From Colletotrichum lupini (taxonomy: Eukaryota > Ascomycota > Sordariomycetes > Glomerellales > Glomerellaceae), in contig NC_064677.1 in NCBI RefSeq assembly GCF_023278565.1, forward strand, positions 2,852,001-2,916,000: a DNA stretch of 64,000 nt, written 5' to 3'. A program made the position numbers and the translations under genes. Below the pieces are notes generated by a model, which saw only the letters and a list, made by a program, of their open reading frames with translations, was not told where the DNA came from and ran no database searches. Of the stretch, positions 10,784 to 21,615 are shown piece by piece (positions within the stretch are counted from its first letter, which is position 1; every line of letters starts with the position of its first letter).

Positions 10784-11839
10784 ATGCCTCGCCTACCGCC
10801 CTGCCTCTTCCGCCGCGCCCACGCCATCTCACCCCATGCCGCCGTCCTCCTGCCGGCGTGCCGCGATGTACCCTCCGCGGTGACCGAGCTTCGCTGGATC
10901 AGGTCGCACGTCGCAAGCAGCGGTAGGCAGCCGTCATCAAGAGCGCTTCTGCCCAGCCAAGATGAGCAAGAAGCCCGCGTCGCACGCCTCTGCGCAAAAC
11001 GCGGCCGCGGCGTGCCCCTGCAGTACGTCCTCGGCTCCCAGCCCTTCGGAGCACTCGACATCAAGTGCCGGCCCGGCGTGCTCGCCCCGCGCGCCGAGAC
11101 GGAGGCGTACGCGATCCATCTGGCCGACATGATCACGCTTGGCCAGCTGCCTGGTTTCGAGAACAGAGAGCTGCGGGTCGTGGACTTTTGTACGGGCACT
11201 GGGTGTATCGCGCTCGCGCTGTACGAGCGTCTTACACGATGGGCCAAGAAGCTTAGCGTCGCGGGCGTTGATGTCTCGCCCATCGCTGTCAATCTCTCGC
11301 GAGAAAATTTGCGGCGCAACATGGCTACAAATTCACTAATACCGCCGTCTCCCGACAAGGAGGTGACTTTCCGAAAAGCAGACGTCTTCCAGGAGGCTGA
11401 TATGCAGTCGCTTCAACGATGCGATGTACTGGTATCAAACCCGCCGTACATATCACGCAAGGTTTGGACCTATGGTCAGGGCCAGATGGGCTACTCTGTG
11501 CGAAAGTACGAGCCGAAGCTCGCGCTCGTGCCGGGAGAGATGGTGCCTACGTATGAGGGGTGTGATCATGCCGACGTCTTTTACGCCAGATTGCTCGACA
11601 TTGGAAGTCGGCTACGGACGCGAGTCTTACTATTCGAGGTGGGAGATGAGGAACAGGCTCTTAGGGTTGTCAAGCTCGTCAGACGCAATGACTTTACGAG
11701 GCATGCTTTGTGCGAGCTCTGGAGGGACTGGCCAGACTTATCGCCCGAAGAAGATGAAATGAGTTCATTCCATGTCGATAGGGAGATGATTACTGTCAAG
11801 GGCAGCGGGAATGTTCGATCAGTCCTGATTCGTCTATGA
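10784..11839 (+). CDS. MTQ1: Release-factor glutamine N5-methyltransferase (HemK/PrmC/Mtq1-like)
   Basis: A single exon encodes 351 residues. The family methylates the glutamine of the GGQ motif in peptide-chain release factors using S-adenosylmethionine; the mitochondrial member in yeast is Mtq1. Visible signatures are the PrmC-type N-terminal helix-to-strand region PLQYVLGSQPFG (about 78-89), RPGVLAPRAETE (96-107), the SAM-binding loop VVDFCTGTGCIALAL (132-146), the acidic loop GVDVSP, and the substrate-glutamine motif NPPY at 219-222. The Arg-rich N-terminus is compatible with import into mitochondria. The 10784 ATG is the first in frame and gives that N-terminus. The eRF1-specific cytosolic paralogue Mtq2 is shorter and lacks this N-terminal region, so Mtq1 is preferred. 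Confidence 0.88.
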   Translation: MPRLPPCLFRRAHAISPHAAVLLPACRDVPSAVTELRWIRSHVASSGRQPSSRALLPSQDEQEARVARLCAKRGRGVPLQYVLGSQPFGALDIKCRPGVLAPRAETEAYAIHLADMITLGQLPGFENRELRVVDFCTGTGCIALALYERLTRWAKKLSVAGVDVSPIAVNLSRENLRRNMATNSLIPPSPDKEVTFRKADVFQEADMQSLQRCDVLVSNPPYISRKVWTYGQGQMGYSVRKYEPKLALVPGEMVPTYEGCDHADVFYARLLDIGSRLRTRVLLFEVGDEEQALRVVKLVRRNDFTRHALCELWRDWPDLSPEEDEMSSFHVDREMITVKGSGNVRSVLIRL

Positions 11840-12008
11840 GACTGAGTTTCAAAAAGCTTGGATATATACGCATTTAAAATACCATCCCACATCAGAATAT
11901 GTCAGGCGCTTGCAATATTGCAAGAGAACAAATAATACGGCACAGAGTAGTCAAGATCACCATTTTCGACTTCATAAGGATGATGTGTGGCAAAAGCAAA
12001 AGGTTATT

Positions 12009-12097
12009 GCCCAGAGGCGGATTCGAACCGCCGTCAACACGGATCGCTGTATAGAAGAACCACAACGTATCATCCTAACCAACTAGACGATCTGGGC
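12009..12097 (-). tRNA. tRNA-His (GTG) with 17-nt intron
   Basis: The minus strand folds as a cloverleaf: acceptor GCCCAGA with TCTGGGC, D-arm GTCT...GGAT, anticodon stem ATACG/CGTGT, and T-arm GGCGG-TTCGAAT-CCGCC. The anticodon loop reads TTGTGG, then 17 nt that fit a canonical intron after position 37 (12043-12059), then C. The spliced length is 72 nt. The anticodon GTG decodes histidine; G-1 would be added after transcription. Confidence 0.88.
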
Positions 12098-13149
12098 CAG
12101 TGGGTATTAATGGTAGCTTAGGTCTGGTGACAATGTAAGGATCGTTCCGCGATTGAGGGTGGGGTTTCTGCCGGTTTAGCGCCTGAGACCCCCTAATCTT
12201 TAGCAGTCGCTCAGCGGGCCCAACGTCTGTAACCGCTGGACCTCTCCTCAGGGCGCTTCTACATGCGTGCCTCAGCTGGCTCACTCCCGTCTTTGCGGTT
12301 CACAACTGACAGCTTTATTGAAGGAGACGAGGCACCTGAACCTGTGTCATGAAACAAGGGAAGCAACGGCGATGAAGTTATTTCCCGCGAGGAATCAGTG
12401 GTGTTTCCAGTTTGATTACACAGAGACATCGTGTCTCTGCTGCCCACGGTTCAGCTGGACCCTGTGCGCCTCAAGTGATTGGGATCAGACAAGCGGGGTC
12501 CAGATGGCGTAAAGAAACGTTCCAGCCATGAGCTTGATCATCAACGGTCGGTTGCGCGTGTGCAGCCGTCGGCGCCCTTCGGACCCAACGATCCGGGTTG
12601 TTCCTGAGATTTCGAATTGCGCGTGAAAGCTAGAGAATCAAATGAAAGGGGTCTTCCCTTGCAAGCCACACCAAGAGACTGCGCCATGCCGTGGTTCTTT
12701 GGAATGAGGCCGGAACGGCAGCGGGAAAGGGTCCAGATGTGATGAGTGGAATGCTAGAAACTAGATCAGCTCCTGTCATGATTGACGGCGTCTGAGGTTC
12801 CTTGCGACTTGGATTGATAGTAAAAAGTGAAGGCGTGGGAGAACTGCAGCCTGGAAAATGAACCTCTTCCAGGATGATCGGATTGATCTCGATTATCAGC
12901 TTCACATAATTGGTGTATCAACGTGAGTTTCTCGTGACAATCTGATACATGGGCACACCATTTCACGGGCGAGGAGACTCTTCGACTATGGAGACGAATC
13001 AAGGTAGAGTGCCAGGATCAAAATTTCGGCTATCTCATCACGCCGAATCAGATCGGAGGCACCGTATCTTATCCGACATCAGCTTCGGGCGGGGTATAGG
13101 CTTCGACTCCGGATCGCACTCACATCAATGATTGAGTGTTTCCCAAAAC
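12098..13149. other. Intergenic upstream of the aminotransferase
   Basis: About 1.05 kb contain the upstream flank of tRNA-His and the promoter of the aminotransferase. Open frames (up to 91 codons) are unsupported. No repeat or RNA gene was seen. Confidence 0.5.
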
Positions 13150-14790
13150 ATGGCATCCGGAAAGCACGTTATCAAGCCATCCTCGCGAGCCTTGGCAAAT
13201 TTGGAGTCCGGAGGCTTCATCGACTTGGAAAATGAAGCCAGTAAACTCCCGCAGTACGACCCAGCTACGTGCCCTGATGGAGTCATTGACCTCTCCGGTG
13301 CCATCAATGGTTTGATGGGCGATGTTCTGGCAGAAGAGATGGACCGATTTTCCAAGGCTTACGATTTTGTGAAAGGCATGAGTAGCTTGTAGTCTGGTCG
13401 AGAGTTTGAACTGACATGATCTTACAGCAACTCGATACGGTGATGTTATGGGACCGAAAGGTGAGTATTAAGTATATTCCAAGGCCTTTATACTATTTGC
13501 TAATAATAGGTCGATAGAGCTAGCCGATGCAATGAGTAGCTTTGTGAATCGCTATTTCGGTCCTGCGCGGTCAGTCACATCCGTTGACATACTGGTGACC
13601 AACGGCGTGACCTCACTCATAGACATGATGGCATTCGGAATGTGCGATCCAGGCGAGGGCATCATGGTCATCACTCCAACTTACATAATGTTTCCCCACG
13701 ACCTGTGCGCCAGAGCAGGCGTCAGCCTAATCAAGGTCAACCCCGAGCCCATTGAGAGCCAGTTTGACGAGAAGTCTGCCCCTTTGCTCATTGAAGAAAT
13801 TTCCAGAGCCTACATCGCAGCTCTGGCAGACGGTATTGTCCCCAAGGCCCTCCTCCTCTGTAACCCGAGCAACCCCTGCGGCCGGACCTACCCAAGCACT
13901 TCCCTTGTCGAGATTGCGAGATTCTGCGGACAAAAGAACATGCACCTTCTATCCGACGAGATCTACGCCATGTCGACCTTTGCCGGCATAACGGACGCAG
14001 ATGGACAGACGCTTCCCCCATTCACCTCCGTGCTAAGCATACAGGATGATCCACCTCGCGGTGTGCTCGCTGAGAACATCCACTGCATGTACGGCGCAAG
14101 CAAAGACTTTGGCTGCGGCGGTCTGCGGCTCGGATTCCTCGTGACGCGGAACGAGCTCCTCTGGCGTTCTCTGAGGAGGTTAGTGCTGTTTACATGGGTC
14201 TCGACTTTCTCGACTGCATTCTTCACGCACTTCTTGCTTGACGAGGAAGCTGTCGGTAGACATCTTAAGATCTACCGTGAACGACTCGAGGCGCAGTATA
14301 GGTTGACCACGCAGCTCTTGAAGGAGAGCGGAATTCCATTCGTGCCGGCCAACAGTGGGGTGTTCATCTTCATCAAGCTGACGGCTTGGTTGGATCACGG
14401 TGAGCATTCGGCTGAACGCGACGGAAGCCGCGAGATGAGACTCTGTCGATATCTTTTGCATGAAGCAGGTGTCTTTCTCAGTCCTGGAGAAGTAGGTCTT
14501 TCATGTCAACTAAAACTGTAATGAGATGATTGACATTCACATAGCTCTCCCTATCGACGGTTCCGGGCTGCTTCAGATTGGTCTACACCGACAAAAGGGA
14601 ATATATGCCCATAGCTATCCAACGGCTAGCAAAGGCACTGGAAGAGCTCAAGCTGCGTCCTGCATCACAGTCTTCTTCGTCCTCAATGAGTGGCCAAAAC
14701 ATCAAGGGCACCATGAATGTGGCAGAGGATTTGACGAGGGTATCACGGCGGACGTCGATTGCGCGCTTCTTGCTTTGTCGTAGAGCATGA
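13150..14790 (+). CDS. PLP aminotransferase class I/II, ACC-synthase-like
   Basis: Exons 13150-13381, 13428-13460, 13518-14491 and 14545-14790 give 494 residues. The fold-type I aminotransferase landmarks are present: TTRYGDVMGPKELADA across exons 1-3, LVTNGVTSLIDMM (cofactor phosphate region), NPSNPCG (204-210), SDEIYA (Asp235 would contact the pyridine N), GASKDFGCGG with Lys284 as the Schiff-base lysine, and PGCFRLVYT with the carboxylate-binding arginine after intron 3. The spacing resembles the 1-aminocyclopropane-1-carboxylate synthase-like group, which in fungi also includes aminotransferases of secondary metabolism; the substrate cannot be read from sequence. Exon 2 is only 33 nt. The tail after ALEELKL is Ser-rich and ends in RRTSIARFLLCRRA, longer than usual. 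The gene is flanked by two tRNA genes, with no pathway partners nearby. Confidence 0.88.
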
Positions 14791-14900
14791 CAGTGCAAAA
14801 AGCATCTTGCCCAGGATGAAGATGAGCCAACGACGATGATGATAAGAAGACAAAAAATAAGATGTAGCTGCTTCATGGCAGCCAAAATGCAAAAGAAATT

Positions 14901-14982
14901 GACCAGTCTGGGGGTCGAACCCAGAATCTCCTGATAACACACTTAGTCGTAGTCAGACGCCTTGCCATTGGGCCAACCGGCC
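14901..14982 (-). tRNA. tRNA-Arg (ACG) with 11-nt intron
   Basis: Minus-strand cloverleaf: acceptor GGCCGGT with ACTGGTC (two G-U pairs), D-arm GCCCAATGGCAAGGC, anticodon stem TCTGA/TCAGG, and T-arm CTGGG-TTCGACC-CCCAG. The loop reads CTACGA, an 11-nt intron (14936-14946), then A. The spliced length is 71 nt and the anticodon is ACG (read as ICG). The gene lies 110 bp past the aminotransferase stop. Confidence 0.88.
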
Positions 14983-15398
14983 ATTGATGAAAAAGTCCGG
15001 CTGAACGTTGTCCCTGAAGCCTATCCTTACGCCAGCCGGCGCGATGCCGAATTCAGGACCAGCCGTGGACCAAAGGACCTTGCCTTCAACAGAATCTGCT
15101 GTTATGTGATATTCTAAGTCTTCGCCAGCATTTCTTAGCTGTCAGTGATAAGACTGTGAGTGCTCGCGATGTGAGAATCATTCGAAGCTGTCTCTGTGGG
15201 TACCAAATATGCAATAAAGCGATCCACCCAGACAAACACTTATTCACTGGCACTGCAAGATCATCAATCCTCCTCTATAGCAAGAGAGAGCAAACATGGA
15301 CGCATCGTAATTTGAAATTTGTATCTCGTCGAGAAATGAAAAATTGTAGTCTTCTGGTCAGATATACACGGTGATGGGCACATTGCCGACCTTTCAAG
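14983..15398. other. Intergenic before the WD40 gene
   Basis: About 415 bp hold the 5' flank of tRNA-Arg and the promoter of the WD40 gene. No other feature is supported. Confidence 0.5.
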
Positions 15399-16597
15399 AT
15401 GTCGTTTCCTGACAGACCGGTCGCTCACTTGCTGGGCTCGAATGGTGAGTTGCGTCGTTTGGCCATTAAACTCATAGGCCAAGAAAAGACAAGAGTCGAC
15501 TTCCTCGGCAGTTTACAAGGATCAGAGGCTGACTTCAAGTAGGACCCGTTCATGCTGTCTCATATTCAGCATCGCCAGGAACATACATCCTCACCGGTTC
15601 AGCGGACCGCAACATCAGGCTCTACAACCCGGCATCTCACAACCAGCCCCAGCGCTACAGCTCAGCCATCAACAGCAGCAAGACGCCGGGAACCACCAAG
15701 CCCGCCGTCCCCGAAGCCCGCCTCATTCAGACCTACACAGCCCACGGCTACGAGGTCCTCGACCTCTCCGTCTCCTCTGACAACGAGCGGTTCGCCTCCG
15801 TCGGCGGCGACCGCGCCGCCTTCCTCTGGGACGTCGCCACAGCCAAGACGATCCGCCGCTTCGGCGGCAACGCGCACGGTCACACGGCGCGCGTCAACTG
15901 CGTCTCGTTCGCCGGCGACGGGGACTCGCTCGTCATTTCCGGGGGCTTCGACACGAGCGTGCGCGTATGGGACGCCAAATCCAACTCGGCAAAGCCCATC
16001 CAGGTCTTGGACGAGGCCAAGGACGCCATCACGGCGCTCGCGGTGAGGGACGCGGAGGTCATTGCGGGCAGCGTTGACGGGAGGGTGAGGAGCTACGATG
16101 TCCGGATGGGACGTTGCGTGACGGATGTCATTGGGGCGAGCGTGACCAGTCTCAAGCTCACGCGGGACGGCAAAGCCATGTTGGTCGGATCGTTGGACAG
16201 CAAAATCCGGCTGATGGACCGGGAGAGCGGGACGTGCCTGAAGACGTACGCAGATGACGGATGGAGAAATGAGGAGTTGCGCGTGCAGGCCGTCCTCGGT
16301 AGCAAGGAAAAATATGTCATTGCAGGCGATGAGCTTACAGCCGGCACGGGACCTTCGGGCTTGAACGGTGACGGCAAGATATGGGCGTGGGACCTCTTGA
16401 CGGGCAAGCTGGTTGCAACGGTCCGGGTGCCGTGCCCAGAGGGCTTCGAGCCCAAGAAGAGAATGCTAGGTAAAGATGGCAAGGAGAAGGAGAGGAGCAA
16501 CGTCATCAGCTGCATGGCCTGGAGGGCCGATGGATGGGGAGATCAGTTCTGCGTCGGTGGCACGTCAGGGATAGCTACTGTCTTTGGTTCACTCTAG
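15399..16597 (+). CDS. WD40-repeat protein, WDR83/MORG1-like
   Basis: Exon 15399-15444, intron 15445-15542, exon 15543-16597; 366 residues. The spliced N-terminus reads MSFPDRPVAHLLGSNG then GPVHAVSYSASPGTYILTGS, an ordinary first WD blade. Repeats follow with GH/WD-type ends (TGSADRNIRLYN, SVGGDRAAFLWD, SGGFDTSVRVWD, AGSVDGRVRSYD, VGSLDSKIRLMD, GDGKIWAWD, and a last TSGIATVF), which fits a seven-blade propeller. The pattern matches MORG1/WDR83, a scaffold linked to MAPK signalling and found with spliceosomes in animals; the role in fungi is less clear. A Gln/Ser/Thr/Pro-rich insert lies between blades 1 and 2. Codons in the middle exon are strongly C- and G-ending. Confidence 0.87.
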
Positions 16598-16858
16598 AAG
16601 TCATATATGATGCATCGCTATGATATAATCGCAACAGTGATGAGGTATCGTCATTCCGGACGTTCACGTATCTAACAAAATGTTCCAAATCATACAGAGT
16701 CATGTCCGTCTCTGACCCCGTGGTACTCTACACACACAAGTGGATGTTCCGCAGACGCCCAACACCAATGTACCCAGATGCTTCCCTGGAAATCCCCAAT
16801 CGGTGCCAACCAAAAATTACATAGAACAGCAATCGTGCTTTGAAACCACTTCGGTTGA

Positions 16859-18219
16859 TTAGTCCATGCCGACATACTTGAACCAGTTCGGGCGGCAGTC
16901 GTCCTTGTGCAGCCAGGCCTCGCCATCAGTGAAGCGGCCTGTTACGCAGCCCTTGCACTTGTTCGAGTTGGGGCAGTTGAAGAAGGGAATGTGCTGGTAT
17001 CCGATGTCGCGGAACCTGGTGCATGTTAATTGACTGATCTTCCGTATGGAGCTTCGTGAGGCTTGGCAAAACGTACCAGTGAATCTTGGACTTGTCCTCG
17101 AAAAGGCCCAAAGCAATGCTGTGGACAGGAGCATCGCCCCATCTTTCGTAGAAGAAACCCCCAGCGCGGTCCAGATGCTGGAAGTAGTCCTCATACGCTT
17201 GGCTCCTCCAGAAGTCAATGTCGGCAATCTCAAAGTTGCTCCAGAAGTGACAGGTAGAGTAGCCATTCGCATCAACGTTGTTCTCGGGACGACCAGCCTT
17301 GTCGGTGAGCCAGTCCATGGCGTTGTTCTCGTGGAGGTATTCGGGGTGCTGCGCGAGGAACTTTCTAGTCTCAGGCCACAACGTTGGAATGGACTTGGGC
17401 GCGTCGTACAGGTTGACGGTGAAACCATATGTCTTGTTGTTGTCCTGCATGTAGCGGAAGACATCGTAGTCAACGTCGCAAAAGAAATGGACCTTAGGCT
17501 CGACACGCCAGTAGTACTTGGTGTGCTGCAAGGCAAGGTGCCTATAAAACATGCCACTGTTCCAGCGGCACATGGAGTGGTACGAAACCTTATCGGCGTA
17601 CTGAATGTCGTTTTCCTTGAGGATCTTGACGGACTCTTCGTACAGGTCTTTGTTGATCCAAGAGGGCATCTCCCAGTGCTCTTTAGGGATGAGTTCTAAC
17701 AAGTTTGATTAGCGCGAGAATTGCGTAAGGAATCGTCGCAAAAGCTTACCGTATCTGCACTCAGCCTTGGTGGCCGCCTGAGTCCTTCTCTTGAACTCAT
17801 CGCTGAAGGGAACCTCATTGAAGAACGTCCATGGGTAGTTGAACTTATGGTTCCAGGTTCTCTCGAGATCGACCATTGACTGAATCATTCCATCTAATTC
17901 CTCGTTTCTGACCAGCGCCAACAATGTGGCATTGATGCGAGCGGAGTCTTCGATGCCGGGGGCATATTTGTCGGAGACATATGTCAGAACACCTTGAGGT
18001 TCACCGGTAGCTGTGCACGGATATTGTCGTCAGTGATCTATGCGATGACTGTAGTAATTGCAGGCGCAACTCACGATCCAAGTTGGGGTCCCGTCCATTC
18101 TCGTAGCGCACTGGCTTCTGGCTTATCGGCCTTTCGGGGCCAAAGATCTGGTAAAGGAAGAAGCACCAAAGCATCACGGCGGCTAACGCCAGAGCTCGAA
18201 CTGGGCGGGCGACCGCCAT
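16859..18219 (-). CDS. Golgi alpha-1,2-mannosyltransferase, GT15 (Kre2/Mnt1/Ktr)
   Basis: Minus-strand exons 18219-18075, 18010-17750, 17695-17078 and 17016-16859 join to 393 residues. The protein begins with a short basic tail and a signal anchor (LALAAVMLWCFFLYQIF, about 10-27), the type II topology of Golgi glycosyltransferases. The lumenal part has GT15 signatures: ATLLALVRNEELDGM, PWTFFNEVPFS, LIPKEHWEMPSWI, SYHSMCRWNSGMFYRH, YWRVEPKVHFFCD, CHFWSNFEIADIDFWRS, RAGGFFYERWGDAPVHSIA, and a final IGYQHIPFFNCP. Family members transfer mannose from GDP-mannose onto O- and N-linked glycans of wall and secreted proteins. It shares a divergent 636-bp promoter region with the gamma-tubulin-complex gene; I see no functional link between the two. 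Confidence 0.93.
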
Positions 18220-18855
18220 TTTGGCAGATGGACTGGAAGCAAGCTAGCAGTCGTGGGAATGATGTGGGAAGGCGGAGGTATCTGGACAAGTCGAGCCGTC
18301 GAGCGATGTCAGGTTCGACTTTTGCGCAAATAGTCAACGGCTAGCGGAAAAGCCAGGTCGTCGAAGTCGATCGAGTGGTGGGAGATTTCTCGGTCGCGGC
18401 TCGTGCCGTCGGTTTTTGAGGGCCGTTCGGTGGTGTGGAAGGGAGATTTGTTGACCACTAGGCCAGATTGAAGAGTGACGCGTAAAAAATCGGAAAAGGG
18501 GGCGTTGATGGCAGTTGTCCCAGGTCGTTGGATGCTTGAGGCTGATGTCACCCCGTGAAATTTGCCAATTAGCGTCTTGCATTGGAAGAACCAAGGACCT
18601 ATGGGCGCTTTGTCCAGCTGTCGCACCCCTGTAATGAGCGATAAGGGAGGATCAGTACCCCCGCGCGCCCCTCTATTCGGCCGGCATCCTAACACCACCT
18701 GCGCTCCAGATGGCTGTCGCGTGTACTTGCGACAAGCACTTCTACAACGCGTCTCCTGACGATGCCGACAGATTAGCTCAAGGCCGACACATGCCCCCCT
18801 GTTTCTCATGATCTGACCTTGAAATCCTCCGCCTGGCTACTTCCGACGACAAACA
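18220..18855. other. Divergent promoter region (mannosyltransferase / GCP5)
   Basis: It lies between two start codons facing outward. No supported ORF or clear TATA box was seen. Confidence 0.5.
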
Positions 18856-21615
18856 ATGACATTCGCTGCAAAGCTCGGCGCCTTGACCGACGAGCTGGTT
18901 GAGGTCATCATCACATCGACACCGGACAAGGTGGGAGACGGTTCATCCCATCTTGCATGGGCATACACAATGCAATGCAGCTCGGCCCGTCGCTAACACC
19001 AACGGCAGCACATCAGTCGGGAGCGCTTCAATTTATTGCGCGAGTCTTCGCATCGCAGTCTCAAGCATCACAACTTCCTGCGCACCAATCAATTCGACGT
19101 TGACAAGCAGCTTGTCGGCCTGGAGGAGCGATTTAGGGTCCACCATCGTGAAGGCTTGGCAGATGCCTTCAAGGAGCGGCTCGATGCGTTATCAGAATTC
19201 CGAACGAAGTGGCACCCTGACATACTTCATTTTCTCCTCGAGCTTTCCGATAAGCCAACACAGAAAACCCGACTTGGCGACCTAGAACTCCTTCGAGAGC
19301 CCGACAAAGACCTCGAACCGCCGCTTAGATGGGAAGACATCGCGAAAGAGGATGGATGGCACGAGGAAGCTGAGATATGGAACACCATTGACTACAGCGA
19401 TCACTCTGGCGATGAATATGGCGAGGCCAAGTCAGATACATCAAGTGTATCTGGTGAGACATCTCTCTCAACTCTGGATACATCAGTTGGTCGGAGACCG
19501 GAGGCTTTCGAGATTGCCTCGTCTGACGAGGCAGCCCTCAAGGTTGTTCAGGATAGCCAGGCTTGGAGGGTGAAAGGCAAGAAGACTGCGTCTTCAGCCC
19601 GACCGCAGAAGGTCGCCATCACAGAGTTCCAGGCGATGAGAGAGGCCCTCTTCATGTTACAAGGCCTACCCACGACATTGTTCCAGAAAGATGGTCTTGC
19701 CGACCCGGCTTACCAGATATCCAGTCTTGAATGGGATACACACAAAGCCCTTGTGAGCAGCTTCGCGGAAAGCGGGCGCCAAGTTTCCCAAATACGAACT
19801 TTTTCGAAGAGATCCCAAACAGCGCCTCTCTTTCAGGTTTTCCGTGACAATGTCATTGCCTGTCTGCAATCCTTTGACGAAAGGTTATCCAATATCCAGA
19901 GTAGTCTGGCAGTGGCGCGGGAAGATACAGTCATCAGCATGGCAGCAGTCCTGGAGGAACTCAGACCAAGGATGGAACCTTTAGTATCTCTCTCAGAGAT
20001 TATAAGGCAGCTTTACGATCCTGCGAATGGTGGAGCGTTCCGCTTTCTCGAGCTTGTCTACGATGAAATTAGCAGAGCCCAGCTCTCAGGTCGCGATTCG
20101 ACTTATGACTTCCTAGGACGCATATTCTTCAACTGTTTTCAAGTCTATCTCCGACCAATTCGACTTTGGATGTCAGAGGGGCAACTCGTGCCAGGCGATA
20201 AGATCTTCTTCGTGTCTGAGTCGCCAACCCAGGTTCCGCTGCGCCAGGTCTGGCAAGAACAATTCAAAATGAGGCGAACATCAGAAGGGGTCTTGCATGC
20301 GCCCAGCTTCCTGCAGCCAAGTGTTGGTAAAATCTTCACGGCTGGGAAAAGTATTGTTGTTCTCAAACATCTTGGAAAATTTGATGCACTTCGTCAACTC
20401 TGGGATGATCACGAACCCCCTCTAACATTCGAAGCGGTCTGCCCGCCGGGCCTGGAACTTGCACCATTCCCCGAACTATTCACATCGGCCTTCACTCTAT
20501 GGATGCAGAGCAAATATCATGCGACCTCGGAAACTCTGAAACAGGCGCTCTTTGACTCTTGCAACCTAGAGTCGAATATTGGCGCACTGCATCACCTCTT
20601 TCTCATGGCTGATGGAGCTGCGGCTGATGAATTATGCAAAGGCATTTTCGCCCGGCTAGACGCCCTCAGGCCCGATTGGCATGACCGATACTCCTTGACT
20701 GGTTTGGCTCAGGAGGCATTTTCGCCACGAGTTGATACCACACGCCTCTTTGTCACTGTCCGGATCGAAGGCCAGAAGAAATCTGTTGTCGCTGGTCGCG
20801 ATCTCATCCGTACGGCCTTGCCAGAAATCACCCTCCAGTACCGTCTTCCCTGGCCAGTGCAGCTCGTTGTCACCGAAGACACAGCTGCCCCATACCAAGC
20901 AGTTTTCACATTTCTCATGCAAATCAGACGCGCCATCGGCCTCATCCAACGCAACCGGATCCTCGAAGAGCTTGCTTCGAGAAGCGATGTATGGGGTAGC
21001 AAAGCGCTGTACTACCTGCTCCGCTCGAAGTTGATGTGGTTTTGTAACTGCATCCAGACATACCTGGCAACGCTGGTTCTAGCGCCTTACACAGAATCCC
21101 TCCGCTGGAAAATGCGAGAGGCCTATGATGTAGATGCCATGATCAGGCTTCACGAAGCCTTCGTGAAGCAAGTTATCGACGCTGCATGTCTCGGCAGAAA
21201 ACTGGATCCAATACGCAGTGGCATCCTGGACATCATGGACCTAGCCGCGAAACTCGAGGACGCACAAAGCGCTAGCGTCGCCGAGGAGGCCGAGGAACAA
21301 CAGGAGCTATCTCGTCTTTCCATCATGTCCTCGCCGATGAAAGCGAGTCCCCGCCGTCGAAAACCGGCTGTCTACGCCGAAGACAGTGACGACGAAGGTG
21401 CGGAGCGTCTCGGGACCAGAACCAAAAGGGGTGCAATTAATGCAGGCAAGGGCTACCTAGAATGCTTGCGGGAGATTAAGACGGACTTTGAGAGGCACCT
21501 AAAGTTCATTTGTGGGGGGCTACGAGGGGTTGCCAGGGCCTCAAGCGACGAGGCGGCTGTGAAATGGGACCTCCTGGCTGAAATGCTGGAGGTGGGTGTC
21601 AAGGAGGGCGCTTGA
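18856..21615 (+). CDS. Gamma-tubulin complex component, GCP5-like
   Basis: Exon 18856-18930, intron 18931-19008, exon 19009-21615; 893 residues. Exon 1 (25 codons) is too short for an ORF scan, but splicing in phase 0 joins MTFAAKLGALTDELV... to HISRERFNLLRESSHRSLKHHNFLRTNQFD, which resembles the GCP5 N-terminus. GRIP1-type segments include LVYDEISRAQLSG, FLGRIFFNCFQVYLRPIRLW and FFVSESPTQVPLRQVW. GRIP2-type segments include LQYRLPWPVQLVVTED and VWGSKALYYLLRSKLMWFCN. The complex (GCP2-6) nucleates microtubules at spindle pole bodies. An acidic loop (NTIDYSDHSGDE, about 145) and a basic linker (SPRRRKP) are probably disordered. GCP4 and GCP6 are alternatives, but the N-terminal motif and size favour GCP5. 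Confidence 0.85.
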
